Shown piece by piece: positions 41,485-50,162 of a stretch of DNA of 64,000 nucleotides. The stretch lies in contig DASZOL010000099.1 of the NCBI GenBank assembly GCA_035550795.1, positions 1 through 64,000 on the forward strand, written 5' to 3'. The notes below the pieces were generated by a model. It saw nothing but the letters and a program-made list of their open reading frames with translations. It did not search any database and was not told where the DNA came from. The translations under genes and the position numbers were made by a program. The DNA is from DASRDR01 sp035550795 (lineage in GTDB: Bacteria > Methylomirabilota > Methylomirabilia > Rokubacteriales > DASRDR01). Positions within the stretch are counted from its first letter, which is position 1. Every line of letters begins with the position of its first letter.

Positions 41485-42237
41485 GTGAGGAACAACACCG
41501 CAAAGCGGAAGCTGGCCGCCGGGAAGCCGGTGAGCGTCGTGGCCCCCACGTACACGTCGCCGGGCCTCGTGGAGCTGCTCGGGCGACAGGGCTACGACAT
41601 GATCTTCATCGACTGCGAGCACGGCCCGGCGGGGTGGGACGCCGTCGAGGACATGGTCCGCGCGGCCGAGCTCTGCGACGTGACCCCGATCATCCGGGTC
41701 CAGAGCCACGACCCGTCCACGATCACGCGCGCCCTCGACCGCGGGGCGGGGGGCGTCCAGGTGCCTCACGTCAACACTCGCGCCGAGGCCGAGGCGGTGG
41801 TCCGCCACGCGAAGTTCGCACCGATCGGCCACCGCGGCTTCGCGGGCGGGCGCTCGGCCTTCGGCGAGAAGATGCACGACTACACGCGGCGGGCGAACGA
41901 GGAGACCATGGTCGTCGTCATGCTGGAGGAGCTGGAAGCCCTCCAGAACCTCGACGACATCCTCAAGACGCAGCACGTCGACGCGTTCTTCGTCGCGCCG
42001 GGCGACCTCGCGCAGTCGATGGGGCACCCGGGCCAGATGGACCACCCCGCGGTCCAGGCCGCCATCGACGACGCGGTGAAGCGCATCCGCGCCGCCGGCC
42101 GGGCGCCCGGTGTCCTTTCGACGCCCGTCACCGTTCGGCGCTATCTCGACCTGGGTGCCCTCTTCCTGTACGTGGCGCTCGGCGCGGTCCTCGCGGCCGG
42201 CACGAGAGACTTCCTCGATGCCTTCCCGCGCACCTGA
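41485..42237 (+). CDS. HpcH/HpaI-type aldolase
   Basis: A 250-residue class II (metal-dependent) aldolase of the HpcH/HpaI/citrate-lyase-beta-like family. Metal and substrate residues are in IFIDCEHGP, IIRVQSHDP, VVMLEELEAL (Glu), and FVAPGDLAQSMG (Asp). Relatives cleave 2-keto-4-hydroxy acids to pyruvate and an aldehyde, the last step of several aromatic and sugar-acid routes. AAAGGAG precedes the GTG start. The location after an enolase-superfamily enzyme and a transporter fits acid-sugar catabolism. Confidence 0.9.
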   Translation: MRNNTAKRKLAAGKPVSVVAPTYTSPGLVELLGRQGYDMIFIDCEHGPAGWDAVEDMVRAAELCDVTPIIRVQSHDPSTITRALDRGAGGVQVPHVNTRAEAEAVVRHAKFAPIGHRGFAGGRSAFGEKMHDYTRRANEETMVVVMLEELEALQNLDDILKTQHVDAFFVAPGDLAQSMGHPGQMDHPAVQAAIDDAVKRIRAAGRAPGVLSTPVTVRRYLDLGALFLYVALGAVLAAGTRDFLDAFPRT

Positions 42238-42276
42238 AGGGCGCCCGGCTTGCCAAGACAAGAAAGGACAACCACG

Positions 42277-42975
42277 ATGACGCACCGATCTCGCGTGGCG
42301 GCCGCCGTCGCCCTCGCGGGTGCGCTGGCGGGGGGCGCCGCCGCCCCGGCCGCCCGCGCCCAGGCGGTCCCGGAGCTCAAGACGGACGAGCAGAAGACGC
42401 TGTACGCCGTCGGCCTCGCGGTCGCCGGCAGCCTTGGCCCGTTCGCTCTGTCGGCGGCGGACCTCGAGCTCGTGAAGGCAGGGATCACGGACGGCGTGCT
42501 GAACCGGCAGCGTCAGGTCGACCTGCAGGCGTACGGCCCCAAGATCCAGGAGCTCCAGCGCGCGCGAGCCTCGGTGGTGGCCGCCGCGGAGCAGAAGACG
42601 GGCCAGGCGATCGTGGACAAGGCGGCCGCCGAGAAGGGCGCCACGAAGACCGCGTCGGGCCTGGTGATCGTGCCGATCAAGCCCGGCTCCGGCGCCTCGC
42701 CGAAGGCCACCGACAAGGTCAAGGTCCACTACCACGGCACGCTGGCCGACGGCGCCGTCTTCGACAGCTCGGTCCAGCGGAACGAGCCCGCGACGTTTCC
42801 GCTGAACGGCGTCATCCCCTGCTGGACCGAGGGCCTCCAGCTGATGAAGGTCGGCGGGAAGAGCCGGCTCGTCTGCCCGGCCGCCCTCGCCTACGGCAAC
42901 CGGGGCGCGCCGCCCCGGATCAAGCCCGGGGCGACCCTGACGTTCGAGGTCGAGCTCATCGAGATCGTGAAGTAG
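42277..42975 (+). CDS. Exported FKBP-type peptidyl-prolyl isomerase
   Basis: A 232-residue PPIase. A signal peptide (VAAAVALAGALAGGAAAPAA, cut near ARA-QA) is followed by the FkpA/Mip-like helical N-domain (about 40-115) and the FKBP domain (VKVHYHGTLADGAVFDSSV, NGVIPCWTEGLQLMKVGGKS, LTFEVELIEIVK). Such proteins act as dimeric folding helpers in the periplasm. AGAAAGGA stands before the ATG. It converges with the YihY gene, with a short GC hairpin between them. Confidence 0.94.
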   Translation: MTHRSRVAAAVALAGALAGGAAAPAARAQAVPELKTDEQKTLYAVGLAVAGSLGPFALSAADLELVKAGITDGVLNRQRQVDLQAYGPKIQELQRARASVVAAAEQKTGQAIVDKAAAEKGATKTASGLVIVPIKPGSGASPKATDKVKVHYHGTLADGAVFDSSVQRNEPATFPLNGVIPCWTEGLQLMKVGGKSRLVCPAALAYGNRGAPPRIKPGATLTFEVELIEIVK

Positions 42976-42996
42976 CGACCGGGCGGCGGCCCGCGG

Positions 42997-43974
42997 TCAG
43001 TTCGCCGGCCGCCGCTCCCCCTTCGCCGGCTCGTCGAGGGGCGCCGCGATCTCCTCGCCCCGCTCGGCCGCCGCGCGCGCGATCACCGAGTTGATCTCTC
43101 CGCCGATCAGCAGCGCCATGCCGGACAGGTACAGCCACAGGAGGAGCAGGATGACGCCTCCGATCGAGCCGTAGGTCGCGTTGTAGTTCGCGAACTCGCT
43201 GACGTAGACGCGCAGGCCGATCGAGACGACGGCCCAGAGGAAGCCGGCGAAGGCGGATCCGGGGGTGAGCCAGTACCAGCGTTGGCGCACCGCCGGAGCG
43301 AGATGGTAGACGAGATCGATCCCGGTCAGGATCAGCAGGAGACCGAGCGGCCACTGGAGAAGGCCCCAGACGGCGGTGAACGCGCTCCCGAGCCCCGCCC
43401 AGACGGCCGCCGCGCGCCCGATGCGCTCACCGAAGACGAGGGAGAGCAACGCGCCCAGCGCCAGCACCGAGAACATTCCGGTCAGGGCGACGGCGACGAG
43501 CTGTCGCCGCCACCACGGTCGCGGATTCGTCACCCCGTACACGACGTTGAGCGCGGTGATGATCGAGACCATGCCGCGCGAGGCGCCCCATAACGCCACC
43601 GCGGCTCCGACCGAGAGAAGGCCGCCCCCGGCGCCGCGCTGCACCTCCCTGAGCGTCCTCCGCAGCAGGGAGGCCGCATCGGGCGGCAGCAGATCCTCCG
43701 CGGGAGCCATGAGCCGCTCCATGAGGTCCCGTTCGGGGAACAGCCCGACGAGCGTCGTCAGGAAGAGAAGCGTCGGGAACAGCGCGAACACGAAGTAGTA
43801 GGAGAGGGCGGCGGCCCGGTCAGTCAGCTCGTCCTTCGAGACCTCCGCCCACACGCGCGCCGCGAGCTGGCGCACCGACAAGCCCCCGAGCGTCCACGGC
43901 GACACCTGGCGGCGGCCGCGGCGCCAGCCCTGTCCGAGGCTCGCGAGCGGATGCCGGCGCTCGTGCTCGACCAT
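42997..43974 (-). CDS. YihY/BrkB-like inner-membrane protein
   Basis: A 325-residue polytopic membrane protein of the YihY/virulence factor BrkB family. Conserved stretches are DRAAALSYYFVFALFPTLLF, ALWGASRGMVSIITALNVVYG and YNATYGSIGGVILLLLWLYL followed by GGEINSVIARAAAERGEEI. About six helices are expected. The function of the family is unresolved; early naming as RNase BN was wrong. It runs alone on the minus strand. Confidence 0.92.
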   Translation of the reverse strand: MVEHERRHPLASLGQGWRRGRRQVSPWTLGGLSVRQLAARVWAEVSKDELTDRAAALSYYFVFALFPTLLFLTTLVGLFPERDLMERLMAPAEDLLPPDAASLLRRTLREVQRGAGGGLLSVGAAVALWGASRGMVSIITALNVVYGVTNPRPWWRRQLVAVALTGMFSVLALGALLSLVFGERIGRAAAVWAGLGSAFTAVWGLLQWPLGLLLILTGIDLVYHLAPAVRQRWYWLTPGSAFAGFLWAVVSIGLRVYVSEFANYNATYGSIGGVILLLLWLYLSGMALLIGGEINSVIARAAAERGEEIAAPLDEPAKGERRPAN

Positions 43975-44162
43975 GCCTACCGGCCGAACCCGTGGCGGCG
44001 CATGCGCTCCAGTGTCGTCGCCGACGCCCCGGCGTCAAGCCCGCGGACCACGCCCGGGAGCCACTCCGGTCGAGGGGGTGCCTGGCGCGAACCGCGCGCG
44101 GGCGGCAGGATGGAGTGCGCTGCCTCGCGCGCGGCGCGCGGGGACCAAGGAGGCATGAACCG

Positions 44163-45161
44163 ATGTCCACTCCCCTGACCGTTGGAAGCGCGACGGCGCC
44201 CGCCGGCCGGCTCGCGTCCGGCTGGATCGAGGTCCCGGACGGCGCCGATGCCGGGACGCGTATCCCCGTGACGCTGGCCAACGGCGACGCACCGGGGCCC
44301 GTGCTCGCGCTGGTCGCCGGCACGCACGGCTCGGAGTACACCTCCATCCGCGCGCTCCAGCGGCTGCGGCTCCAGCTCGATCCGGCGCGGATGCGGGGCG
44401 CCGCCATCCTCGTCCACATGGCCAATCCGCCCGCGTTCTACGGCCGGCGGGTCTATCACGGCCCCGACGGCAAGAACCTGAACCGCGTGTACCCCGGCCG
44501 GGCCGACGGCACGGTGTCGGAGCGGATCGCCCACGCGCTCACGCGCGAGGTGATCGACCGGTGCACCCACCTCGTGGACATGCACTGCGGAGACGGCAAC
44601 GAGTCCCTCCGGCCCTACAGCTACTGGACCGTGACCGGCAACGGCCGGCTCGACGCCCAGTCCCGGGAGCTCGCGCTCGCGTACGGTCTCGACCACATCC
44701 TGGTCGACCGCGGGCGACCAAGAGATCCGGCGGCCAGCGTGTTCATGGCCAACACGGCGATCACCCGCGACAAGCCCGCCCTCACCGCCGAGTCCGGGGG
44801 GCTCGGGCTCACGGACGAGCCGTCGGTCGCCGCCCACGAGGCGGGGGCGCGCTCGCTCCTCGCACACCTCGGCATCCTCGACGGCACGTCCGTGCGCGTC
44901 GCACATCCCGTCTGGATCGATCGCTCGGAGGTCCTCCGGTCCCCCGTGACGGGCCTCTGGCAGCCCGCCATCGAGAAGATGCAGTCGGTCGCATCGGGGA
45001 CGTTCCTCGGTCGCGTCACGGATCCCTTCGGAGCCGTGCTGCACGAGGCGCGAGCGCCCTTCGCGGGCGAGGTGCTGTACGTCGTGGGAACGCCGCCGGT
45101 GAGCGCCGGCGAGCCCCTCTGCGGGATCGGCCATCTCGCCGAGACCTCGGGGGTCGCGTAA
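44163..45161 (+). CDS. Succinylglutamate desuccinylase/aspartoacylase-like deacylase
   Basis: Zinc carboxypeptidase-fold (M14-like) enzyme, 332 residues. Zinc ligands are in AGTHGSEYTS (His, Glu) and VDMHCGDGNE (His), and PDGKNLNRVYPG holds the Arg/Asn substrate-binding motif. The acid catalyst is probably the Glu in LTAESGGLG. It removes acyl groups from N-acyl amino acids or related amides. AAGGAGG is 9 bases before the ATG. It is one base upstream of a gamma-glutamyltransferase gene, so both likely work on N-acyl or gamma-glutamyl compounds. Confidence 0.9.
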   Translation: MSTPLTVGSATAPAGRLASGWIEVPDGADAGTRIPVTLANGDAPGPVLALVAGTHGSEYTSIRALQRLRLQLDPARMRGAAILVHMANPPAFYGRRVYHGPDGKNLNRVYPGRADGTVSERIAHALTREVIDRCTHLVDMHCGDGNESLRPYSYWTVTGNGRLDAQSRELALAYGLDHILVDRGRPRDPAASVFMANTAITRDKPALTAESGGLGLTDEPSVAAHEAGARSLLAHLGILDGTSVRVAHPVWIDRSEVLRSPVTGLWQPAIEKMQSVASGTFLGRVTDPFGAVLHEARAPFAGEVLYVVGTPPVSAGEPLCGIGHLAETSGVA

Positions 45162-45162
45162 G

Positions 45163-46842
45163 ATGTCCGGCATGAGCCAATCGAGTCCATCTCACGACGG
45201 GGCCTGGCGTTCCACCTCTTCCCACACGCGATACCCCGAGGCCCTCGGCCTTCGCGGAATGGTCGCCTCCGCCCATCCCCGAGCGGCAATGGTGGGGGCC
45301 GCGATCCTCAGCCGGGGCGGCAACGCCTTCGACGCGGCTGTCGCCGTCGCCGCGGCCGAGGGCGTCCTGCTCCCGATGATGTGCGGCCTCGGCGGCGACG
45401 GCTTCGCGGTCGTCTACGACGCGCGCCGGCAAGAGGTGCTCGGTCTGAACGGGAGCGGGGTCGCGGCGGCCGGCGCGACACGGGAGTACTACGCGTCGCA
45501 GGGTCTCCGGCTGATGCCGCTCGAAGGCGTCCACGCGGTCGGGGTCCCCGGGGCCGTGGGCCTGTACGACGCGATCTGGAAGCGCTGGGGCACCATCCCG
45601 TGGGCGGAGCTGTGGGCCCCGGCCATCCAGCTGGCTCAGGACGGCGTCGCGATCACCGCGTGGGTCAGCCGGTGGATCGGCGAGCGGGCCAACGTCCTCG
45701 CGCGCTACCCCAGCTCGGCCCGGCTCTTCCTGCCGGGGGGACGGCCCCCGGCCCCGGGGGAGCGCTGGGCGGCGCCCGACCTCGCGCGCAGCCTCCGCAC
45801 CGTCGCGACCGGCGGCGCCGAGAGCTTCTACCGGGGCGAGCTGGCCGAGCGGCTCCTGGGCTTTCTCCGCGAGGAGGGTGCGCGCTTCGATGGGGGCGAC
45901 TTCTCGCGGCAGGTCGACGAGACCTTCGTCTACCCCGCGATCGCCACGGACTACCGTGGCTTCACGGTGTACGAGAATCAGCCCGTCTCGCAGGGCTTCC
46001 TCGTCCTCTCGCAGCTCAACATCCTGGAAGGGTTCGACCTCGGCGGCCTGCCGCTGCTCGGTCCAGACCGGGTCCACCTCACGTTGGAAGCGAAGAAGCT
46101 CGCCTTCGACGACCGCAACCGGCACGCGGGCGATCCCGCGCTCGTGAAGTGGCCGCTCGCGAAGCTGATCGGGAAGGAGCACGCGGCCCGGCGTCGAGGC
46201 GAGATCGACCCCGGGCGAGCGCGACCCACCGAGGCCGTGCTCGTGCCCGAGCACGCGGCCGACACGAGCTACTTCGCCGTCGTCGATGTGGACGGCAACG
46301 CGGTCTCGTTCATCCACAGCCTGTCCGCCGGGTTCGGATCGGGGGTCGTCGCGGGAGACACTGGCATCACGCTCAACAACCGGGTCGGCCGCGGGTTCTC
46401 GCTGGATGAGCGCCACCCGAACGTCCTCGCGCCCGGCAAGCGGACGATGCACACGCTCAACGCCTTCCTCGTCTGCCGGAACGGCCAGCCCTGGCTGGTC
46501 GGCGGAACGCCCGGGGGAGACCAGCAGACCCAGTGGAGCACCCAGGTGATCAGCGGCATGGTCGACCACGGGCTCTCGCCCCAGGAGGCGGTGGAGACGC
46601 CGCGCTGGTTCAGCTTCCCCGGCACCGACCCCGCGAACCTCGGGCTCCCCCAGGTCGTGCGGGTCGAGGACCGGGTTCCCGACGCGACCCGGCGCGGGCT
46701 CGCCGAGCGCGGCCACGCCGTCGAGACGCTCGGGTCCTGGGCGGGCGGCGGGGCGGTCCAGCTCATCCAGGCCGATCCCGCGCGCGGCGTCTTGCGCGGG
46801 GGCAGCGACCCGCGCCCGGGCGGGACCGCGCTCGGCCTCTAG
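45163..46842 (+). CDS. Gamma-glutamyltransferase family protein
   Basis: An Ntn-hydrolase of 559 residues that is expected to self-cleave into two subunits before Thr368 in the sequence AADTSYFAVVD. Conserved features are GGNAFDAAVAVAAAEGVL, MCGLGGDGFAVVY, and the second-subunit GGTPGGDQQTQW. It transfers or hydrolyses gamma-glutamyl groups such as in glutathione conjugates. There is no signal peptide, unlike most periplasmic GGTs, so it may act in the cytoplasm as an acylase-like enzyme. Start ATG is one base from the previous stop. Confidence 0.92.
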   Translation: MSGMSQSSPSHDGAWRSTSSHTRYPEALGLRGMVASAHPRAAMVGAAILSRGGNAFDAAVAVAAAEGVLLPMMCGLGGDGFAVVYDARRQEVLGLNGSGVAAAGATREYYASQGLRLMPLEGVHAVGVPGAVGLYDAIWKRWGTIPWAELWAPAIQLAQDGVAITAWVSRWIGERANVLARYPSSARLFLPGGRPPAPGERWAAPDLARSLRTVATGGAESFYRGELAERLLGFLREEGARFDGGDFSRQVDETFVYPAIATDYRGFTVYENQPVSQGFLVLSQLNILEGFDLGGLPLLGPDRVHLTLEAKKLAFDDRNRHAGDPALVKWPLAKLIGKEHAARRRGEIDPGRARPTEAVLVPEHAADTSYFAVVDVDGNAVSFIHSLSAGFGSGVVAGDTGITLNNRVGRGFSLDERHPNVLAPGKRTMHTLNAFLVCRNGQPWLVGGTPGGDQQTQWSTQVISGMVDHGLSPQEAVETPRWFSFPGTDPANLGLPQVVRVEDRVPDATRRGLAERGHAVETLGSWAGGGAVQLIQADPARGVLRGGSDPRPGGTALGL

Positions 46843-46861
46843 CGCCCGCGCGGGCGGGCGC
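46842..46861 (+). terminator. Hairpin at the end of the gamma-glutamyltransferase gene
   Basis: An 8-base-pair perfect stem (46842-46849 with 46854-46861) with a 4-base loop begins at the last base of the stop codon. There is no T run, so this is a likely mRNA 3' structure or an attenuator before the MFS gene 17 bases downstream. Confidence 0.45.
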
Positions 46862-46878
46862 TCCCGACGCCGCTGCCG

Positions 46879-48231
46879 ATGACGGCCCAGGCGGGAGACC
46901 GGCTCCGCGCGCGCCCCCAGGCCGAAGGCCGCCGAGCCGGCGCCGCGCGCAGCCGGCGCTGGCCCATCTTTTACGGTTGGGTCCTGGTCGCGACGGCATT
47001 CGTCACGATGGGGATCGTGGTGAACGCCCGCACGGCGTTCTCGCTGTTCTTCCCATCGATCCTGGCAGAGTTCGGCTGGACGCGCGCGCTCACCGCGGCG
47101 ACATTCACGACCGGCCTCCTGGCGTCGAACCTCTTCACGCCGTTCCTCGGGCTGCTGATGGACCGGCTCGGTCCGCGCGTGCTGTTCCCGGCGGGCCTCG
47201 GGCTCATGAGTCTCGGGCTGGTGCTCGCGACGGCGGCCCGCGAGCCCTGGCACCTCCACCTGACCCTGGGGGTCCTGGTGGCGGGCGCCAGCGTCTTCGT
47301 GAGCTACATGGGCCACTCGCTTCTCCTGCCAAACTGGTTCGTGCGGCAGCGAGGTCTCGCGCTCGGCCTCGCCTTCTCGGGCGTCGGCGTGGGCTCGTTC
47401 CTGCTGCTGCCCTGGATCCAGGGGCTCATCGAGCGGATGGGCTGGCGCGGCGCGTGCTGGGTTCTGGCCGCGCTGCTCGCGCTGGTGGTCCTGCCGTTGA
47501 ACGCGCTTGTCCCCCGGCGACGCCCGGAGGAGCTGGGCCTCGGCCCCGACGGGGACGGGGCGGTTGGCCGTGCCCCGCGGCCTGCCGCCGTCGACGTCGT
47601 CGATCCCGTCTGGGCCGCCACCGAGTGGACGCTCGGGCGGGCCGTGCGGACGGCCCGCTTCTGGTGGCTCTTCTGCGGCTACTTCATGGGCCTCTTCGCC
47701 TGGTACGCCGTGCAGATCCACCAGACGAAGTACCTCCTCGACCTGGGCTTCTCCGCCGAGTTCGCCGCGTACGCGCTGGGCCTCGTCGGCCTCACCGGAA
47801 TCGCCGGCCAGATTGGCTGGGGCCATCTCTCCGACCGGATCGGTCGCGAGTGGGCGTGGACGGCGAGCGGGGTGGGGTTCGCGCTCTGCTACCTGGCGCT
47901 CCTCGCGCTCCCCGCGCATCCGACGCGATGGCTCGTCTACGTGATGGTCGCCGCGCAGGGGCTTCTCGGATACGGGCTCGCCTCCGTGTTCGGCGCGATC
48001 CCCATGGAGCTCTTCCAGGGAGCGCGCTACAGCTCGATCTTCGCCGTGCTGAACATCGCCTCGAACCTCGGGGCCGGGACGGGCCCCTGGGTGACGGGGT
48101 GGATCTACGACCGAGCCGGCAGCTACGCCCCGGCCTTCTGGCTCGCGATCGCGTGCAGCGCGGCGTCGGTCGTCTGCATGTGGCTGGCGGCGCCACGGAA
48201 GGTACGGCGCGTCGGCGGAGCGCCTCAATGA
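46879..48231 (+). CDS. MFS transporter
   Basis: A 450-residue carrier with twelve helices. The signature loop is GLLMDRLGPRVLFPAG, and the second-half repeat GQIGWGHLSDRIGREW. A charged central loop separates the halves around 210-240. It resembles the monocarboxylate (MCT/OFA) group. Being behind a deacylase and gamma-glutamyltransferase, it may import the conjugate or export the acid freed from it. Confidence 0.9.
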   Translation: MTAQAGDRLRARPQAEGRRAGAARSRRWPIFYGWVLVATAFVTMGIVVNARTAFSLFFPSILAEFGWTRALTAATFTTGLLASNLFTPFLGLLMDRLGPRVLFPAGLGLMSLGLVLATAAREPWHLHLTLGVLVAGASVFVSYMGHSLLLPNWFVRQRGLALGLAFSGVGVGSFLLLPWIQGLIERMGWRGACWVLAALLALVVLPLNALVPRRRPEELGLGPDGDGAVGRAPRPAAVDVVDPVWAATEWTLGRAVRTARFWWLFCGYFMGLFAWYAVQIHQTKYLLDLGFSAEFAAYALGLVGLTGIAGQIGWGHLSDRIGREWAWTASGVGFALCYLALLALPAHPTRWLVYVMVAAQGLLGYGLASVFGAIPMELFQGARYSSIFAVLNIASNLGAGTGPWVTGWIYDRAGSYAPAFWLAIACSAASVVCMWLAAPRKVRRVGGAPQ

Positions 48232-48244
48232 CAAGGAGCCCAGG

Positions 48245-48799
48245 ATGACTGACCCCGCGACGCTCCTCCGCGCGGCCTCGGGCGAGCTCGGCCGCTTCCC
48301 GCCGCTCCTGGGCTCCATCGTGGCCGAGCTCGCACCGGAGCGCTGGCGGGCGCGGCCAGCACCTGACGAGTGGGCCCCCGTCGAGATCGTGTGCCACCTG
48401 CGCGACGAGGAGCTGGAGGACTTCGGCGCACGCCTCCGCGTCGTCCTGGAGGGCGGCGGGACGTTCGCACCGATCGACCCGGAGGGCTGGGCGGTGGCGC
48501 GCCGCTATCGCGATGCGGATCCCGCCGAAGTGCTGGCCGCGTTCCGGGAGGGCCGGGCGGCGAATCTCGCCATGCTGGACGGGGTCGCTCCCGGGCGGCT
48601 CGCGGCATCGGGCGAGAGCCCGGCCGGTCTCCGGCTCTCGGGCCTCGATCTCCTCGCCGCCTGGGTTACCCACGACGGACTGCATCTCCGGCAGCTGGTG
48701 GGCACTCTGACGCGGCAGTGGGCCGACCGGTGGGCGCCCCTCCGCGCGGGTTACGCGGGACCGATCCCCTACGGCGGAACCGGAGAGGAGGGAGTCTGA
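48245..48799 (+). CDS. DinB-like four-helix metalloprotein
   Basis: A 184-residue DinB/YfiT-type protein. The metal-binding His residues are in VEIVCHLRDEE and THDGLHLRQLVG, giving a three-His-like site on the bundle. Family members include thiol transferases that use bacillithiol or mycothiol. AAGGAG precedes the ATG. Context near gamma-glutamyl genes fits thiol or conjugate chemistry, but no substrate is proven. Confidence 0.87.
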   Translation: MTDPATLLRAASGELGRFPPLLGSIVAELAPERWRARPAPDEWAPVEIVCHLRDEELEDFGARLRVVLEGGGTFAPIDPEGWAVARRYRDADPAEVLAAFREGRAANLAMLDGVAPGRLAASGESPAGLRLSGLDLLAAWVTHDGLHLRQLVGTLTRQWADRWAPLRAGYAGPIPYGGTGEEGV

Positions 48800-48945
48800 C
48801 GCCCGGTCGCGAGTGGTCGCGCGCCCGCGCAGGCTCTGCGCCCGGCGCCACTGTTGGCGCCAACCCCCGCTCCATGCCAAGCGTCGGGCGGGAGCGGGGG
48901 CGAACAACTGGGACGCGCACGAGGTGGATAGAGGAGGCTCGACCT

Positions 48946-49155
48946 GTGAACTGGCCGACGGCTGTCGTCATCGCAGCTGGTCGCATCGCCGGAGCGCTGG
49001 TCCTGTCCAGGCCCGCCGTGTCCCAGTCCCCGGGTACGTGGACCGGGGTCGGCATGGAGGGAAACTGGGGATGGGTGGTCAACGCGACCACAGGGCAGGT
49101 CAAGGCCTGTCACAACTCGTCCGCGGCCACGCTCACCTGCAAGCTGAGCCCGTAG
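48946..49155 (+). CDS. Small exported protein, unknown
   Basis: A 69-residue open frame starting at GTG, with GAGGAGG about 9 bases upstream. The first about 28 residues form a signal peptide (TAVVIAAGRIAGALVLSRPA, then VSQS). The mature part is about 40 residues with the pattern WTGVG, GNWGWVVNATTGQVKACH and two Cys (CHNSSAATLTCKL) that could form one disulfide. I recall similar tiny secreted proteins in other bacteria but know no function. It stands alone between the DinB and dienelactone hydrolase genes. Confidence 0.6.
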   Translation: MNWPTAVVIAAGRIAGALVLSRPAVSQSPGTWTGVGMEGNWGWVVNATTGQVKACHNSSAATLTCKLSP

Positions 49156-49292
49156 GAGGGCTCCGGCCGAGGCGCGGCCCGCCGTGCTCGATCCTGCTAG
49201 ACTGGCAGCCGGATCGCTGCCACGCTCTCGCACGGCGACGCTGCGGCCGGCCGGCGGCGCGCGTGACCGACACCCGACAAGGAGGAACCGCC

Positions 49293-49964
49293 ATGGGCCA
49301 GATGCTGACGCTCAGCGCCGAGGACGGACACCGGCTCGCTGCCTACCGGGCAACCCCCGCAGAAAGCCCGCGGGGCGGCCTCGTGGTGGTGCAAGAGATC
49401 TTCGGCGTCAACTCGCACATCAGGAACGTCTGCGACGGATGGGCCGCCGACGGCTACGTGGCGCTCGCTCCCGCCCTGTTCGATCGGGTCGAGCGGAACG
49501 TGGAGATGGGCTACGGGCCCGACGACATCCAGCAGGGCCGGGAGCTGCGGGGCAAGATCTCGACGGACGACGCTGTGCGGGACGTGCGCGCCGCCGTCCG
49601 GGAGCTCGCGCGCGCCGGCGTCCGGGTCGGCGTGGTCGGCTACTGCTGGGGCGGCACCATGGCCTGGTTGGCCGCGACGCGCATCGACGGGCTCTCGGCC
49701 ACCGTGGGCTACTACGGCGGCGGGATCGCCGACGCCGCTGGGGAAGCGCCCCGGTGCCCGGTCATGCTTCACTTCGGCGAGACCGACGCCTCGATCCCGA
49801 AAGAGCACTACGAGAAGGTACAGCGCCTCCACCCGACGCTCCCCGTCCACGTGTATCCCGCCGGGCACGGTTTCAGCTGCGACGAGCGGGGCAGCTACGA
49901 GGAGCGCAGCGCCCGTTTGGCGCGCGAGCGGACGCTCGCATTCTTCCGACAGCACGTCGGCTAG
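49293..49964 (+). CDS. Dienelactone hydrolase family protein
   Basis: A 223-residue alpha/beta hydrolase with the Cys nucleophile in VVGYCWGGTMAWL, Asp in LHFGETDASIP and His in YPAGHGFSCDERGSY. GGLVVVQEIFGVNSHIRNV is the usual Glu motif. It is closer to the classical dienelactone hydrolases of aromatic degradation than the gene at 32473. AAGGAGG precedes the ATG. A hairpin follows the stop. Confidence 0.92.
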   Translation: MGQMLTLSAEDGHRLAAYRATPAESPRGGLVVVQEIFGVNSHIRNVCDGWAADGYVALAPALFDRVERNVEMGYGPDDIQQGRELRGKISTDDAVRDVRAAVRELARAGVRVGVVGYCWGGTMAWLAATRIDGLSATVGYYGGGIADAAGEAPRCPVMLHFGETDASIPKEHYEKVQRLHPTLPVHVYPAGHGFSCDERGSYEERSARLARERTLAFFRQHVG

Positions 49965-49994
49965 GTAGGCGGACACCGGGCGGCGGCATCGGGT

Positions 49995-50017
49995 GCGGCG
50001 CGCTGACCACGCGCCGC
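49995..50017 (+). terminator. Hairpin after dienelactone hydrolase gene
   Basis: A perfect 8-base-pair GC stem (49995-50002 with 50010-50017) with a 7-base loop sits 30 bases after the stop. A TAAGAT box (50055-50060) further on may be the -10 of the ABC importer operon, though no clear -35 is seen. Confidence 0.45.
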
Positions 50018-50162
50018 GCCGGTTGGGGGCCTGGTGTTACGACGGGGGCCCAACTAAGATCGGAGCAGGACGCCGCGCCGACAGTCGTGTGCGCGGCCCA
50101 GGGCCGACGCACGTGACAGGCGCATCGACGATGACGGATCGACCAGGGACGCGGGCGCGCGT

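Noticed and set aside
45016..48318. An 1,100-codon open frame on the minus strand opposite the gamma-glutamyltransferase and MFS genes
   Set aside because: It is an antisense shadow of GC-rich codons: composition is dominated by Arg, Pro, Ala and Glu, with no domain, and it covers well-supported genes.
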